This document shows, piece after piece, positions 24,748 through 33,128 of a DNA stretch of 64,000 nt. The DNA lies in assembly GCF_024499015.1 (NCBI RefSeq), contig NZ_CP098604.1:372001-436000 (forward strand), given 5' to 3'. The translations under genes were made by a program, and so were the position numbers. The notes beneath the pieces were generated by a model. The model was not told where the DNA came from. It did not search any database and saw only the letters and a program-made list of their open reading frames with translations. The stretch is from Xanthomonas hortorum pv. pelargonii (GTDB taxonomy: Bacteria > Pseudomonadota > Gammaproteobacteria > Xanthomonadales > Xanthomonadaceae). The stretch's first letter is position 1. Every line of letters starts with the position of its first letter.

Positions 24748-26871
24748 GTGATTCGAACACCTCATTTATTGACGTTGACCCTGGCCGTGGCCACCGCGCT
24801 GAGCGCTTGCAAGAAGTCTGAAGACGCCGCGCCTGCCGCCCCCGCGGCCGACACGGCGGCAACCACGCCCGCTGCACCCAAGACGCTGACCCTGGACCAG
24901 AGCAAGCTGCCGGCGGTGAACCAGTTCACCGCGGCCGATCTGGATGCCAATGGCAACGCCTGTACCGACCTCAACGCCTATGCCAATGCCAAGTTCCTGG
25001 CCGCCAACCCGGTGCCGAGCGATCGCACCAGCTGGGGCGCGTTCGAGATGCTCGACGAGCGCTCCAATGCGGTCCAGCAGCAGCTGGTCGAACAGGCCGC
25101 CGCCGACACCAGCGCCAGCGGCGTGGAAAAGATCGTCGGCGACCTGTGGTCCACCGGCATGGACGAAGCCAAGATCAACGCGCAAGGCATCGAGCCGCTG
25201 AAGCCGGAGCTGGCCGCGATCGACGCCATCAGCGACCAGGCCAAGCTGGTCGACTATCTGCGCAGCAGCGCGGCCAAGGGCAACAACGAACTCTTCAGCT
25301 TCGGCGCCGAGGCGGACTTCAAGAAGTCCAGCCAGAACATCGCCTACGCCATGCAGGGCGGCCTGGGCTTGCCGGATCCGGAGTACTACACCAGCGCCAC
25401 CAACAAGGCCAAGCTGGAGGCGTATCAGGCGCACGTGGCCAAGGTGCTGGAGCTGTCGGGCGTGGCTGCGGCCGATGCCGCTGCGCAGGCCAAGCAGGTG
25501 GTCGCGTTCGAAAGCCGTCTGGCCAAGGTTTCCAAGACCAGCACCCAGATGTCGCGCGATGCCTCGCTGGCCTACAACCCGATCTCGCCGGCCGAGGCCG
25601 ACAAGCTGACTCCGAACTGGTCGTGGACCGAGTTCTTCAAGTCGCAGGGCGTGACCACGCCGGAAATGTTCTCGCTGGCGATCCCGGCCTTCCATCAGGA
25701 AGTCAGCAAGATGATCGCCGACACCGACCCGGCGATCTGGCGCGCCTACCTGCGCTTCCACACCGTCGATGGCGCCTCGCCGTTCCTGAGCCAGCCGTTC
25801 GTGGACGAGAACTTCGCGTTCTACAACAAGACCCTGCGCGGCCAGAAGGAAATCAAGCCGCGTTGGAAGCGCGTGCTGGCAACCATCAACGGCCAGACCG
25901 GTGAAGCCTTGGGCCAGATGTACGTCAAGGTCGCGTTCCCGGCCGATTCCAAGGCCAAGATGGAAACGCTGGTGACCAATCTGCGTACCGCCCTGAAGGC
26001 CCGCATCGAAAAGCTCGACTGGATGAGCCCGGAGACCAAGACCAAGGCGATCGCCAAGTGGGAAAGCTTCACGCCCAAGATCGGCTACCCGGAAAAGTGG
26101 CGCGAGTGGAATGGCTTGAACACCAGCCGTGACAGCTACCTGGGCAACGTAATGGCTGCGGCCGAATACAACTACAAGTGGAACCTGTCCAAGATCGGCA
26201 AGCCGGTGGACAAGACCGAATGGGGCATGAGCCCGCAGACGGTCAATGCGTACTACAACCCGCTGCAGAACGAGATCGTGTTCCCGGCGGCGATCCTGCA
26301 GCCGCCGTTCTTCGACCCGAATGCACCGGAGGAAATGAACTACGGCGGCATCGGCGCGGTGATCGGCCATGAGATGACCCACGGCTACGACGACCAGGGC
26401 AGCCGCTTCGGTGCCGATGGCAACTTCATCGCCGATCCGGGTTGGTGGACGCAGAAGGATCTGGACGCGTTCAAGGCGCGCACCGGCAAGCTGGTGGCGC
26501 AGTTCGACAGCTATCGCACCCCGGCCGGCGACAAGGTCAAGGGCGACCTGACCCTGGGCGAAAACATCGCCGACCTGGGCGGCCTCAACACCGCCTACGA
26601 CGCGATGAAGACCGCCACCGCCGGCAAGGACGATCCCAAGAGCGACGGCATCACCCGCGACCAGCGCTTCTTCCTCAACTGGGCCACGGTGTGGCGCCGC
26701 AACTTCACCCCGGAAGAACTGGTGGTGCGCCTGAAGACCGACCCGCACGCGCCGGCCAACTTCCGCGCCATCGGTGCGCCGTCGAACATGCCAGCATTCG
26801 CCGCCGCGTTCTCGTGCAAGGCCGGCGATGCGATGGTGCGTCAGGGCGATCAGCAGGTCGTGATCTGGTAA
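24748..26871 (+). CDS. M13 family metallopeptidase, lipoprotein (PepO-like), copy 1
   Basis: Zinc endopeptidase of the neprilysin/PepO family, 707 residues. A GTG start at 24748 is preceded by TGGAG, and gives a lipoprotein signal with lipobox ALSAC near residue 20. Lipidation and a periplasmic location are therefore expected. Zinc site: His541-Glu542-x-x-His545 in GHEMTHGYDDQG, and the third ligand Glu605 in GENIADLGG. The NAYYNP substrate-binding block is present before them. The C-terminal CKAGDAMVR and VIW end match the family. In-frame sequence upstream of 24748 has no family character. It is the first of three tandem M13 genes and has its own terminator. Confidence 0.93.
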   Translation: MIRTPHLLTLTLAVATALSACKKSEDAAPAAPAADTAATTPAAPKTLTLDQSKLPAVNQFTAADLDANGNACTDLNAYANAKFLAANPVPSDRTSWGAFEMLDERSNAVQQQLVEQAAADTSASGVEKIVGDLWSTGMDEAKINAQGIEPLKPELAAIDAISDQAKLVDYLRSSAAKGNNELFSFGAEADFKKSSQNIAYAMQGGLGLPDPEYYTSATNKAKLEAYQAHVAKVLELSGVAAADAAAQAKQVVAFESRLAKVSKTSTQMSRDASLAYNPISPAEADKLTPNWSWTEFFKSQGVTTPEMFSLAIPAFHQEVSKMIADTDPAIWRAYLRFHTVDGASPFLSQPFVDENFAFYNKTLRGQKEIKPRWKRVLATINGQTGEALGQMYVKVAFPADSKAKMETLVTNLRTALKARIEKLDWMSPETKTKAIAKWESFTPKIGYPEKWREWNGLNTSRDSYLGNVMAAAEYNYKWNLSKIGKPVDKTEWGMSPQTVNAYYNPLQNEIVFPAAILQPPFFDPNAPEEMNYGGIGAVIGHEMTHGYDDQGSRFGADGNFIADPGWWTQKDLDAFKARTGKLVAQFDSYRTPAGDKVKGDLTLGENIADLGGLNTAYDAMKTATAGKDDPKSDGITRDQRFFLNWATVWRRNFTPEELVVRLKTDPHAPANFRAIGAPSNMPAFAAAFSCKAGDAMVRQGDQQVVIW

Positions 26872-26901
26872 TCGTGATCGCAAGAAAACAGTAAACAACG
26901 C

Positions 26902-26935
26902 GGGCGGCGATCGGTTGATCGTCGCCCGTTTTTTT
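26902..26935 (+). terminator. intrinsic terminator after M13 peptidase copy 1
   Basis: GGGCGGCGATC-GGTT-GATCGTCGCCC forms an 11-bp stem with one mismatch near the base, followed by TTTTTTT. The rest of the gap to the next gene (to 27195) shows no further feature. Confidence 0.88.
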
Positions 26936-27195
26936 GGGCATTTCCGAAACGCACGTTCGCGATGCGTGCGGACTGCGCGAGATTGTTTACGCAACGCAGG
27001 CAGCAGCCACTTCGTTTTCGATGGGATTTCTGCGCACACACAAACGCATTGCCTGCGCATCTATCCGTGCTTGAAGCGTGAGTTCGTCACTCAGCCATCG
27101 AGAGCATAAACACCAAGCCTCAACAAAGCTCAACGCGTACTCTCGCAAAGACGCACGCGCTTATGCTCGGTTTCCTTTCATGCGACTGGGCTTCC

Positions 27196-29292
27196 ATGTC
27201 ACCGATCAAGACCTCTACGCTCGCTCTGGCACTGGTTGTAGCCCTGGCGGGCTGCAAGCGCGAAGCCGACCACAGCAAGGCGCCGGCAAACGCGGCCGCC
27301 CCGACACCTGCAGCAGCTGCTGCCGCAAAGCCTGCGTTCGACATCAGCGAATTGGGCCCTGCGGGCGGCGCATGTCAGAACCTGGACGAATTCGTCAATG
27401 GCAGCTGGGCGAAAGCCAATCCGATTCCGCCCGACCGCACTAGTTGGGGCGTGGACGAAATCCTGTCCGAAAAAAGCATGGCGATCCAGCGCAACATTCT
27501 TGAAACTGCCGCTACGCACTCGGGTAAGCAGACAACTTCGCTGGAGCAGAAGATCGGTACGCTCTACGCCTCCGGCATGGACGAAGCCGCGATCGAAGCG
27601 GCTGGCGCCCAGCCGATCCAGCCACAGCTGGACACGATCGCCGCGTTGAAGTCAGGCAAGGATGTCGCCGGTTACATCATCAGCCGCCATGGCGAAGGCG
27701 ATGCCCAGGTGTTCAATTTCGGAGCCAGCGCAGACTTCCATAACGCCGACATGCAGATCGCGTTTACCCAGGAAAGCGGCCTGGGTCTGCCGACCAAGGA
27801 CTACTACAGCGACGCAGAGCACGCATCCATCCGCGCCGCCTATCTCGATTACATCGCCAAGTCGTTCGAACTCACCGGCAGTTCCGCCGACGTGGCCAAG
27901 ACGCAGGCAAAGGATGTACTGGCACTCGAAACACGCCTGGCTGCCGCGTCGCTGAAGCCGGTAGATGCGCGTGAGCCCAAGAACCAATATCACTTGGTCA
28001 GCCTCGCCGAAGCGGACAAGCTCACGCCGCACTTTCCGTGGAAAGACTTCTTTGCCACCCAGGGCGTGGACGTCGGCAAGGGCTTCTCGCTGGCGCAGCC
28101 GCGCTTTTTCGCTGCGTTCGATCACGAACTGGCCAACGCGCCCATTGCGCAATGGCAGGCTTACCTGCGCTTTCATGCGATCGATGAGGCATCCGCACAG
28201 CTCAGCAAGGCCTTTGTCGACAACCGCTTTGCCTTCTATGGCAAGACCCTCTCCGGGCAACCGGAGCAACTGCCACGCTGGAAGCGCGTCCTGCGCGCGG
28301 TCAATGGCGCAATGGGCGAAGGCGTGGGTCAACTCTACGTCGCTAAAGTGTTTACGCCCGAGGCCAAACAGCGTGCCAGCGAGTTGGTGGACAACGTCCG
28401 CGCCGCGCTCAAGACGCGCATCGAGAACGTTGATTGGATGAGTGCGGAAACCAAGGCCAAGGCCATCGCCAAGTGGAACACCTTCCTGCCCAAGATCGGC
28501 TATCCGGATACCTGGCGCGACTGGTCCGGGCTGGAGATCGTCCCCGGCGCGTATTACCGCAATCTGCAGGCGGCCGCCAAATTCAACTATCGCTACGACA
28601 TCGCTCAGATCGGCAAACCGACTGACCGCAAGCGTTGGCAGATGACTCCGCAGACCGTCAACGCGTATTACGACCCCAGCACCAATTCCATCAATTTCCC
28701 GGCGGCGATCCTGCAGCCACCGTACTTCGACGCCAACGCCGACGATGCACTGAACTACGGCGGCATTGGCGCGGTGATCGGCCACGAGGCCACCCATGGT
28801 TTCGACGATCAGGGCAGCCAGTTCGATGGAGCAGGCAACAACGTCAACTGGTGGACGGCCGACGATCGACGCAAGTTCGAACAACGCAGCGAGCAGTTGG
28901 TCAAACAGTTCGACGCCTATACACCACTGCCAGACCACCCGACCCTGCACGTCAATGGCAAGCTCACCCTTGGCGAAAATATCGCCGATCTGGGCGGCAC
29001 CAACGTCGCCTACGACGCCTTGCAGACTGCTCTGCACCAACATCCAGAACGCGCAAAAACGGTCGACAGCTACGGTCCCGAGCAACGCTTCTTTCTTGCT
29101 TTTGCGCGAAGCTGGCGCCAGCGCATGCGCGATCAACAGCAGATGGTCTATCTGGCATCGAACCCGCACGCGCCTAGCAGACTACGCGCCATCGCGCCTC
29201 CCTCCAACATGCCGCAGTTCGCCACCGCGTTTGCATGCAAGCCAGGCGATGCGATGGTGCGTCCAGAGAAAGACCGCGTGGTGATCTGGTAA
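27196..29292 (+). CDS. M13 family metallopeptidase, lipoprotein (PepO-like), copy 2
   Basis: Second tandem neprilysin/PepO-type zinc peptidase, 698 residues from the ATG at 27196. This start gives a compact lipoprotein signal with lipobox ALAGC (Cys near residue 19); the longer frame from 27163 would put 11 extra residues in front of it. The zinc site is complete: His530-Glu531-x-x-His534 in GHEATHGFDDQG and Glu594 in GENIADLGG. NAYYDP is present. The C-terminus CKPGDAMVR ends in VIW like copy 1. The sequence is clearly more diverged from copy 1 in the N-terminal half, and its codon usage is slightly less GC-biased. Paralogy by tandem duplication is inferred. Confidence 0.93.
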   Translation: MSPIKTSTLALALVVALAGCKREADHSKAPANAAAPTPAAAAAAKPAFDISELGPAGGACQNLDEFVNGSWAKANPIPPDRTSWGVDEILSEKSMAIQRNILETAATHSGKQTTSLEQKIGTLYASGMDEAAIEAAGAQPIQPQLDTIAALKSGKDVAGYIISRHGEGDAQVFNFGASADFHNADMQIAFTQESGLGLPTKDYYSDAEHASIRAAYLDYIAKSFELTGSSADVAKTQAKDVLALETRLAAASLKPVDAREPKNQYHLVSLAEADKLTPHFPWKDFFATQGVDVGKGFSLAQPRFFAAFDHELANAPIAQWQAYLRFHAIDEASAQLSKAFVDNRFAFYGKTLSGQPEQLPRWKRVLRAVNGAMGEGVGQLYVAKVFTPEAKQRASELVDNVRAALKTRIENVDWMSAETKAKAIAKWNTFLPKIGYPDTWRDWSGLEIVPGAYYRNLQAAAKFNYRYDIAQIGKPTDRKRWQMTPQTVNAYYDPSTNSINFPAAILQPPYFDANADDALNYGGIGAVIGHEATHGFDDQGSQFDGAGNNVNWWTADDRRKFEQRSEQLVKQFDAYTPLPDHPTLHVNGKLTLGENIADLGGTNVAYDALQTALHQHPERAKTVDSYGPEQRFFLAFARSWRQRMRDQQQMVYLASNPHAPSRLRAIAPPSNMPQFATAFACKPGDAMVRPEKDRVVIW

Positions 29293-29341
29293 GGGATCGA
29301 CTGACGCACCTGCAAGCGCTTTCAACACGACGGCAACACGC

Positions 29342-29364
29342 ACAGGCCCGCCCGCGCGGGCCTG
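29342..29364 (+). terminator. possible weak terminator after M13 copy 2
   Basis: ACAGGCCCGC-CCG-CGCGGGCCTGT is a strong hairpin, but only CGCGTTC follows, with no T run. Transcription may continue into the third M13 gene. Confidence 0.4.
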
Positions 29365-29476
29365 TCGCGTTCATGCAAGCGGCCGGCACCGGGGACGAAC
29401 GGCAGCTCGCGCCCGCCTGCACGACGCGCAGCCTTGCTAAACTCCGCCGACTTCAATCTGGCCACCCTTCTTCTCG

Positions 29477-31489
29477 ATGCCCACCATTCGTCCGCTTGCC
29501 CTCGCTCTTGGCTTCAGCCTGATCACGCTGCTGTCCGCCCCCGACGCCGACGCCGCGCGCAAGAAGAAGGCCGCTCCCAAGGCCCCGGCCGTCTCGGCGG
29601 CGTGTACCGATTTCTACGATTACGCCAATGCCGGCTGGCTCAAGGCCAATCCGTTGCCGCAGACCGGCGCCGTCACCGCACTGGGCCAGTTGTCCGAGCG
29701 CGCCCTGCAGCAGCAGCGCGAATTGCTGGACGCTTCGATGAAGACCCCGCAGGGCAACGTGCAGAAGCTGCTTGGCGACTTCTGGGCCAGTGGCCTGGAC
29801 GAAGCCTCGGTCGAAAAGGACGGCTCCAACCCCATCGCCCCCTTGCTGGCGCGCATCGACGCGATCAAGAAGGCCAAGGATGTGCCCGCTTCCATCGCCG
29901 CGCTGCATCAGGTCGGTATCCCAGTCGGCTTCAACTTCGGCCCGGACGTGGATCTGAAGGCGCTGGATCGCCATATCGGTTACTTCATGCAAGGCGGCAT
30001 GGGCCTGCCTGATCCGGCGTTCTACACCCGCACCGATGCCGACACCCAGGCGCTGATGGGCCGCTACCGCAGCTACGTCAAGCAGATGCTGGCGCTGACC
30101 GGCACCCCGGCCGACCGCCTCGAAGCCGATGCGGCGTCGGTGCTGCAGATCGAAACCGCGCTGGCACGCAGCGCGCGGTCCGTGCAGGGCATCAACAACC
30201 CGTTCAACAACTACGCCCCGATCGCCACCAAGGAACTGACCAAGCAGTACAAGAACCTGCGCCTGGCCGACTTTCTGGAAGCGCAGGGCGTCAAGGACGA
30301 CCTGGTGTCGATGGCCGACCCGGCCATGTTCAAGCAGCTCGACAGCATGATCGTCAGCATCAAGCCGGACCAGTGGAAGGCCTACCTGCGCTGGCGCGTG
30401 GGCGATGCGATGGCGCCGTACCTGTCCAAGAGCTTCCACGATGCCGAATACCAGTTCCGCGGCCGTCTGCTACGTGGCGATGCATTGCCGCCGCAGCGCT
30501 GGCAGCAGGTGCTGGACGCGATCAATATCGCCGCCGGCCCGATGCTCGGTCGCGAATACGTGGCGCGTTACCTGAGCAGCGACACCCGCCGTCAGGCCGA
30601 AGCCATTGCCGACCAGGTGCGCGATGCACAGCTGGCCGCGCTGGAGCGCACCGGCTGGGGCAACGGCGAGGTGATCGCCGAAGCCAAGGCCAAACTGTCG
30701 GCGATGAAGATCGAAGTCGGCGCACCGCGTCGCGATCTGGACTACACCGTGCAGCCGATGGGCCGCGGCAGCTTCGGCGGCAACATGCTGATCGCCTCGA
30801 CCTGGCGTCACCGCGAAGAAATGAAGCGTATCGGCAAGGGCAACGCCGACCGCCGTTGGGACGTACTGCCGCAGCAGCCGGCAGTGGCCTACGACATCGC
30901 GCAGAACCGTCTGATCATCACCGCCGCCGTATTGCAGGCACCGGTGCTAACCAACGGCAGCACCCCGGCCGCGCAGTACGGCGCCTACGGCGCGCTGGTG
31001 GCACACGAAATCACCCGTGCCATCGACGCCAAGGGCTCGCTGGTGGATGCCAAGGGCGAGTTGCGCAGCTGGTGGACGCCGGCCGAGAAGACCAGCTGGA
31101 CGTTGCTGACCGGCAAGGTGGCCAATCAGTTCGCCGCTTATCCGTACCCGGGCGTGCCCAACGTCAAGGTCAACGGCGCGCAGACCGCCGAAGAAAACCT
31201 GGCCGACCTGGCCGGTATCGAACTGGCCTGGCAGGCCTTCAGCAAGGCCCAGCCGGCCGCCACCGAGGCCGACAAGCAGGCGTTCTTCACTGCCTGGGCC
31301 GGCCTGTGGGCACAGCAGCTGTCGCCGAACGAAGCAGTGCAGCGTGCAAGCGCCGATATCCGTGCACCGGGCCAGTGGCGTACCAACGGCCCGCTGTCCA
31401 ACTTGCCCGAGTTCGGTGCAGCATTCACCTGCAAGCCGGGCCAGCCGATGCAGCGTGTGGATACCGAGCAGTTGAAGATCTGGCGCTGA
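29477..31489 (+). CDS. M13-family pseudo-peptidase (zinc ligand lost), copy 3
   Basis: A full-length 670-residue M13 homologue with a signal peptide (LLSAPDADA) but no lipobox, so it should be a soluble periplasmic protein. The zinc motif is broken: where copies 1 and 2 have HExxH, this protein has His510-Glu511-Ile-Thr-Arg514 (HEITRAID), the second His being CGT Arg. The downstream YDDQG is also lost, the NAYY block is replaced (PAVAYDIAQNRL), while Glu573 in EENLADLAG is kept. The frame is open and GC-biased like a working gene, and the CKPGQPMQR ending is conserved. It is thus probably an inactive, conserved pseudoenzyme, for example a chaperone or binding partner, rather than a decaying pseudogene. 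Confidence 0.88.
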   Translation: MPTIRPLALALGFSLITLLSAPDADAARKKKAAPKAPAVSAACTDFYDYANAGWLKANPLPQTGAVTALGQLSERALQQQRELLDASMKTPQGNVQKLLGDFWASGLDEASVEKDGSNPIAPLLARIDAIKKAKDVPASIAALHQVGIPVGFNFGPDVDLKALDRHIGYFMQGGMGLPDPAFYTRTDADTQALMGRYRSYVKQMLALTGTPADRLEADAASVLQIETALARSARSVQGINNPFNNYAPIATKELTKQYKNLRLADFLEAQGVKDDLVSMADPAMFKQLDSMIVSIKPDQWKAYLRWRVGDAMAPYLSKSFHDAEYQFRGRLLRGDALPPQRWQQVLDAINIAAGPMLGREYVARYLSSDTRRQAEAIADQVRDAQLAALERTGWGNGEVIAEAKAKLSAMKIEVGAPRRDLDYTVQPMGRGSFGGNMLIASTWRHREEMKRIGKGNADRRWDVLPQQPAVAYDIAQNRLIITAAVLQAPVLTNGSTPAAQYGAYGALVAHEITRAIDAKGSLVDAKGELRSWWTPAEKTSWTLLTGKVANQFAAYPYPGVPNVKVNGAQTAEENLADLAGIELAWQAFSKAQPAATEADKQAFFTAWAGLWAQQLSPNEAVQRASADIRAPGQWRTNGPLSNLPEFGAAFTCKPGQPMQRVDTEQLKIWR

Positions 31490-31540
31490 TTTCAGCGCCA
31501 GACCCCGTCACTGGCAATCAACACGCAGTCACTGGAAATC

Positions 31541-31569
31541 AAAAAGAGCGCGGATTCCGCGCTCTTTTT
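31541..31569 (+). terminator. intrinsic terminator after the M13 cluster
   Basis: AAAAAGAGCGCGG and CCGCGCTCTTTTT pair perfectly over a tiny loop; T-rich on one side and A-rich on the other, so it could work in both directions. Confidence 0.9.
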
Positions 31570-31617
31570 GTCTGTCACTCGCGTTCTTCCATCCCGAAGA
31601 ACCACGGCCTGCTCTTC

Positions 31618-31685
31618 GTAGGAGCGGTCCTGGCCGCGATGAGGCGTTACCGATAACGCCCCATCGCGGCCAAGGCCGCTCCTAC
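31618..31685. repeat. GTAGGAGCG palindrome (REP-type)
   Basis: GTAGGAGCGGTCCTGGCCGC at the left pairs with the complement ending GCGGCCAAGGCCGCTCCTAC (31666-31685), with an inner dyad GGCGTTACCGATAACGCC. It is the same family as 1089-1235 and 10875-10944, again between convergent genes. Confidence 0.8.
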
Positions 31686-31718
31686 CGCTCAGTGCCTATC
31701 TGATCCGCCGCCACTCTC

Positions 31719-32405
31719 TCAACGCACCACGCGCAACGGCGGCTTGCGACCACCCTTGCCGCCGCTGCCGCCGAACGGCGATTGGCCACGCCAGTAACGG
31801 ATCATCAACCAGCCGAACAGCATGCCGCCCAGATGCGCGAAGTGCGCCACACCCGGCTGCCAGCCGGTCGCGCCCAGAAACAGCTCGATCGCGCCGAACA
31901 CGATCACGAAGGTGCGCGCCTTCATCGGGATCGGCGGGAACAGCAGCATCACCCGCTGATTGGGAAACAGCATGCCGTACGCCAGCAACAGGCCGAACAC
32001 ACCGCCCGAGGCACCCACCACGGGCGCGCCACTCTGGGTGAACCAGGCCATCAGCAGCTGACACACGCCGGCACCGGCCACGCACACCAGGTAATAGGTG
32101 AGAAAGCGCTTCTGCCCCCAGGTCTGTTCCAGCGCCGCGCCGAACATGAAAAGCGCCAGCATGTTGAAGAACAGATGGTTGAAACCGCCATGCAGGAACG
32201 CATATGTCAGCAACTGCCACGGCATGAAGCTGGCGCCGGGCGAGAACGCGTCGAAGCCGTTGGAAATCGGCCACAACATCAATGACGACAGCGCGGCATC
32301 GGAGGGCAGCACACCGGCGCCCAGGTCGCCCAATGCCCACTGCAACAGGAACAAGCCGATATTGGCGATCAATAACGCTTTGGTGACGGGCGGCAGTTGG
32401 GGCAT
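31719..32405 (-). CDS. rhomboid family intramembrane serine protease
   Basis: A compact 228-residue rhomboid with six predicted membrane helices. The conserved HGGFNHLFFNMLALFMFG block lies near residue 73, the nucleophile is Ser133 in VVGASGGVFGLL, and the catalytic His191 is in FAHLGGMLFGW. The C-terminus is a short Gly/Lys-rich cytoplasmic tail. The ATG at 32405 begins MPQLPPVTKALLIANIG, the usual start; the open frame extends further upstream without family character. It is the second rhomboid of this window; unlike the one at 8778-10244 it has no extra domain. Substrate unknown. It is followed upstream by an ATL-protein gene 40 bases away on the same strand. Confidence 0.92.
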   Translation of the reverse strand: MPQLPPVTKALLIANIGLFLLQWALGDLGAGVLPSDAALSSLMLWPISNGFDAFSPGASFMPWQLLTYAFLHGGFNHLFFNMLALFMFGAALEQTWGQKRFLTYYLVCVAGAGVCQLLMAWFTQSGAPVVGASGGVFGLLLAYGMLFPNQRVMLLFPPIPMKARTFVIVFGAIELFLGATGWQPGVAHFAHLGGMLFGWLMIRYWRGQSPFGGSGGKGGRKPPLRVVR

Positions 32406-32445
32406 GGCGGCATCCTTCGGAATGCCAACCATCATAACGGCAGGC

Positions 32446-32853
32446 TTATGAAGGCCCCCACACAGCCGCATCCAGGGTTTGCGCGGCACTGGCACGGCGC
32501 ACCCGCCCCCGTTCCACCGGCACGCCTTCCGCACGTAGGCGCTGACATTGCTCACGATAGCCGGACGAGCCTTCCGGCAACGCAATCCGGCCATCGCTGC
32601 GCAGCACGCGATGCCAGGGCAGCTGCGGATCGTCGTTGCCGCTGAGCACGCGCGCCACCAGCCGCGCCCGACCAGGAAGGCCGGCACGCAGCGCGACTTC
32701 GCCGTAACCGGCAATCTGGCCGGAAGGAATCGCGCGGATCACCTCAAAAATGCGCAGTCGTGCCTGCTCGCTGGAGAGCGCCGCACCATTGGACGCGGAA
32801 CGCGCAGCTGGTTTGGCAGACGGACGAGGACTTGCTTGGCGAGGCTTGGACAT
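32446..32853 (-). CDS. alkyltransferase-like (ATL) DNA-binding protein, MGMT family
   Basis: A 135-residue homologue of the C-terminal domain of O6-alkylguanine-DNA alkyltransferase. The active-site Cys of MGMT (PCHRV) is replaced by Trp80 in LPWHRVLRSDG, the mark of ATL proteins. Such proteins flip and bind O6-alkylguanine without repairing it and hand the lesion to nucleotide-excision repair. The helix-turn-helix region (IPSGQIAGYGEVALRAGLPG) with the Arg-finger segment ARLVARVLSG is intact. The N-terminal 22 residues are basic and low-complexity. The ATG at 32853 is chosen because the upstream frame runs through an intergenic repeat. Confidence 0.88.
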   Translation of the reverse strand: MSKPRQASPRPSAKPAARSASNGAALSSEQARLRIFEVIRAIPSGQIAGYGEVALRAGLPGRARLVARVLSGNDDPQLPWHRVLRSDGRIALPEGSSGYREQCQRLRAEGVPVERGRVRRASAAQTLDAAVWGPS

Positions 32854-32880
32854 CACGCAAGGATGCCACTTAAGGATAAG

Positions 32881-33068
32881 CCCCTCTCCCGCCGGGAGAG
32901 GGGTTGGGGTGAGGGTACGGGCGCAGCCACGCACGGCTGAACAAGCAAGGCAGTCAAACGCTACGCAATGCCGAAAGAGGTACTGCCGACATTGAACACC
33001 AGCTCCAGGTTGATCGATGCATCGCTTGTACCGACCCTCACCCCAACCCCTCTCCCGGGGGAGAGGGG
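32881..33068. repeat. inverted pair of CCCCTCTCCC-type palindromic repeats
   Basis: Left copy (32881-32915): hairpin CCCCTCTCCC-GCC-GGGAGAGGGG followed by TTGGGGTGAGGG. Right copy (33035-33068): CCCTCACCCCAACCCCTCTC followed by a hairpin with GGGAGAGGGG, i.e. the same element reversed. The two copies can pair with each other over about 34 bases. They fill the gap between the ATL-protein gene and gor; no gene is visible there. Confidence 0.8.
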
Positions 33069-33128
33069 CTTTGAGTTGCTTCTCTCGTCCGCGCAGCTAC
33101 GACCGCCACAGCTGCCGCAACCACCACC

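Noticed and set aside
24766..27060. Long open frame (over 700 codons) on the minus strand opposite the first M13 peptidase gene
   Set aside because: It mirrors a high-GC gene; the translated sequence has no family pattern, and the plus-strand frame has a full signal peptide and zinc site.
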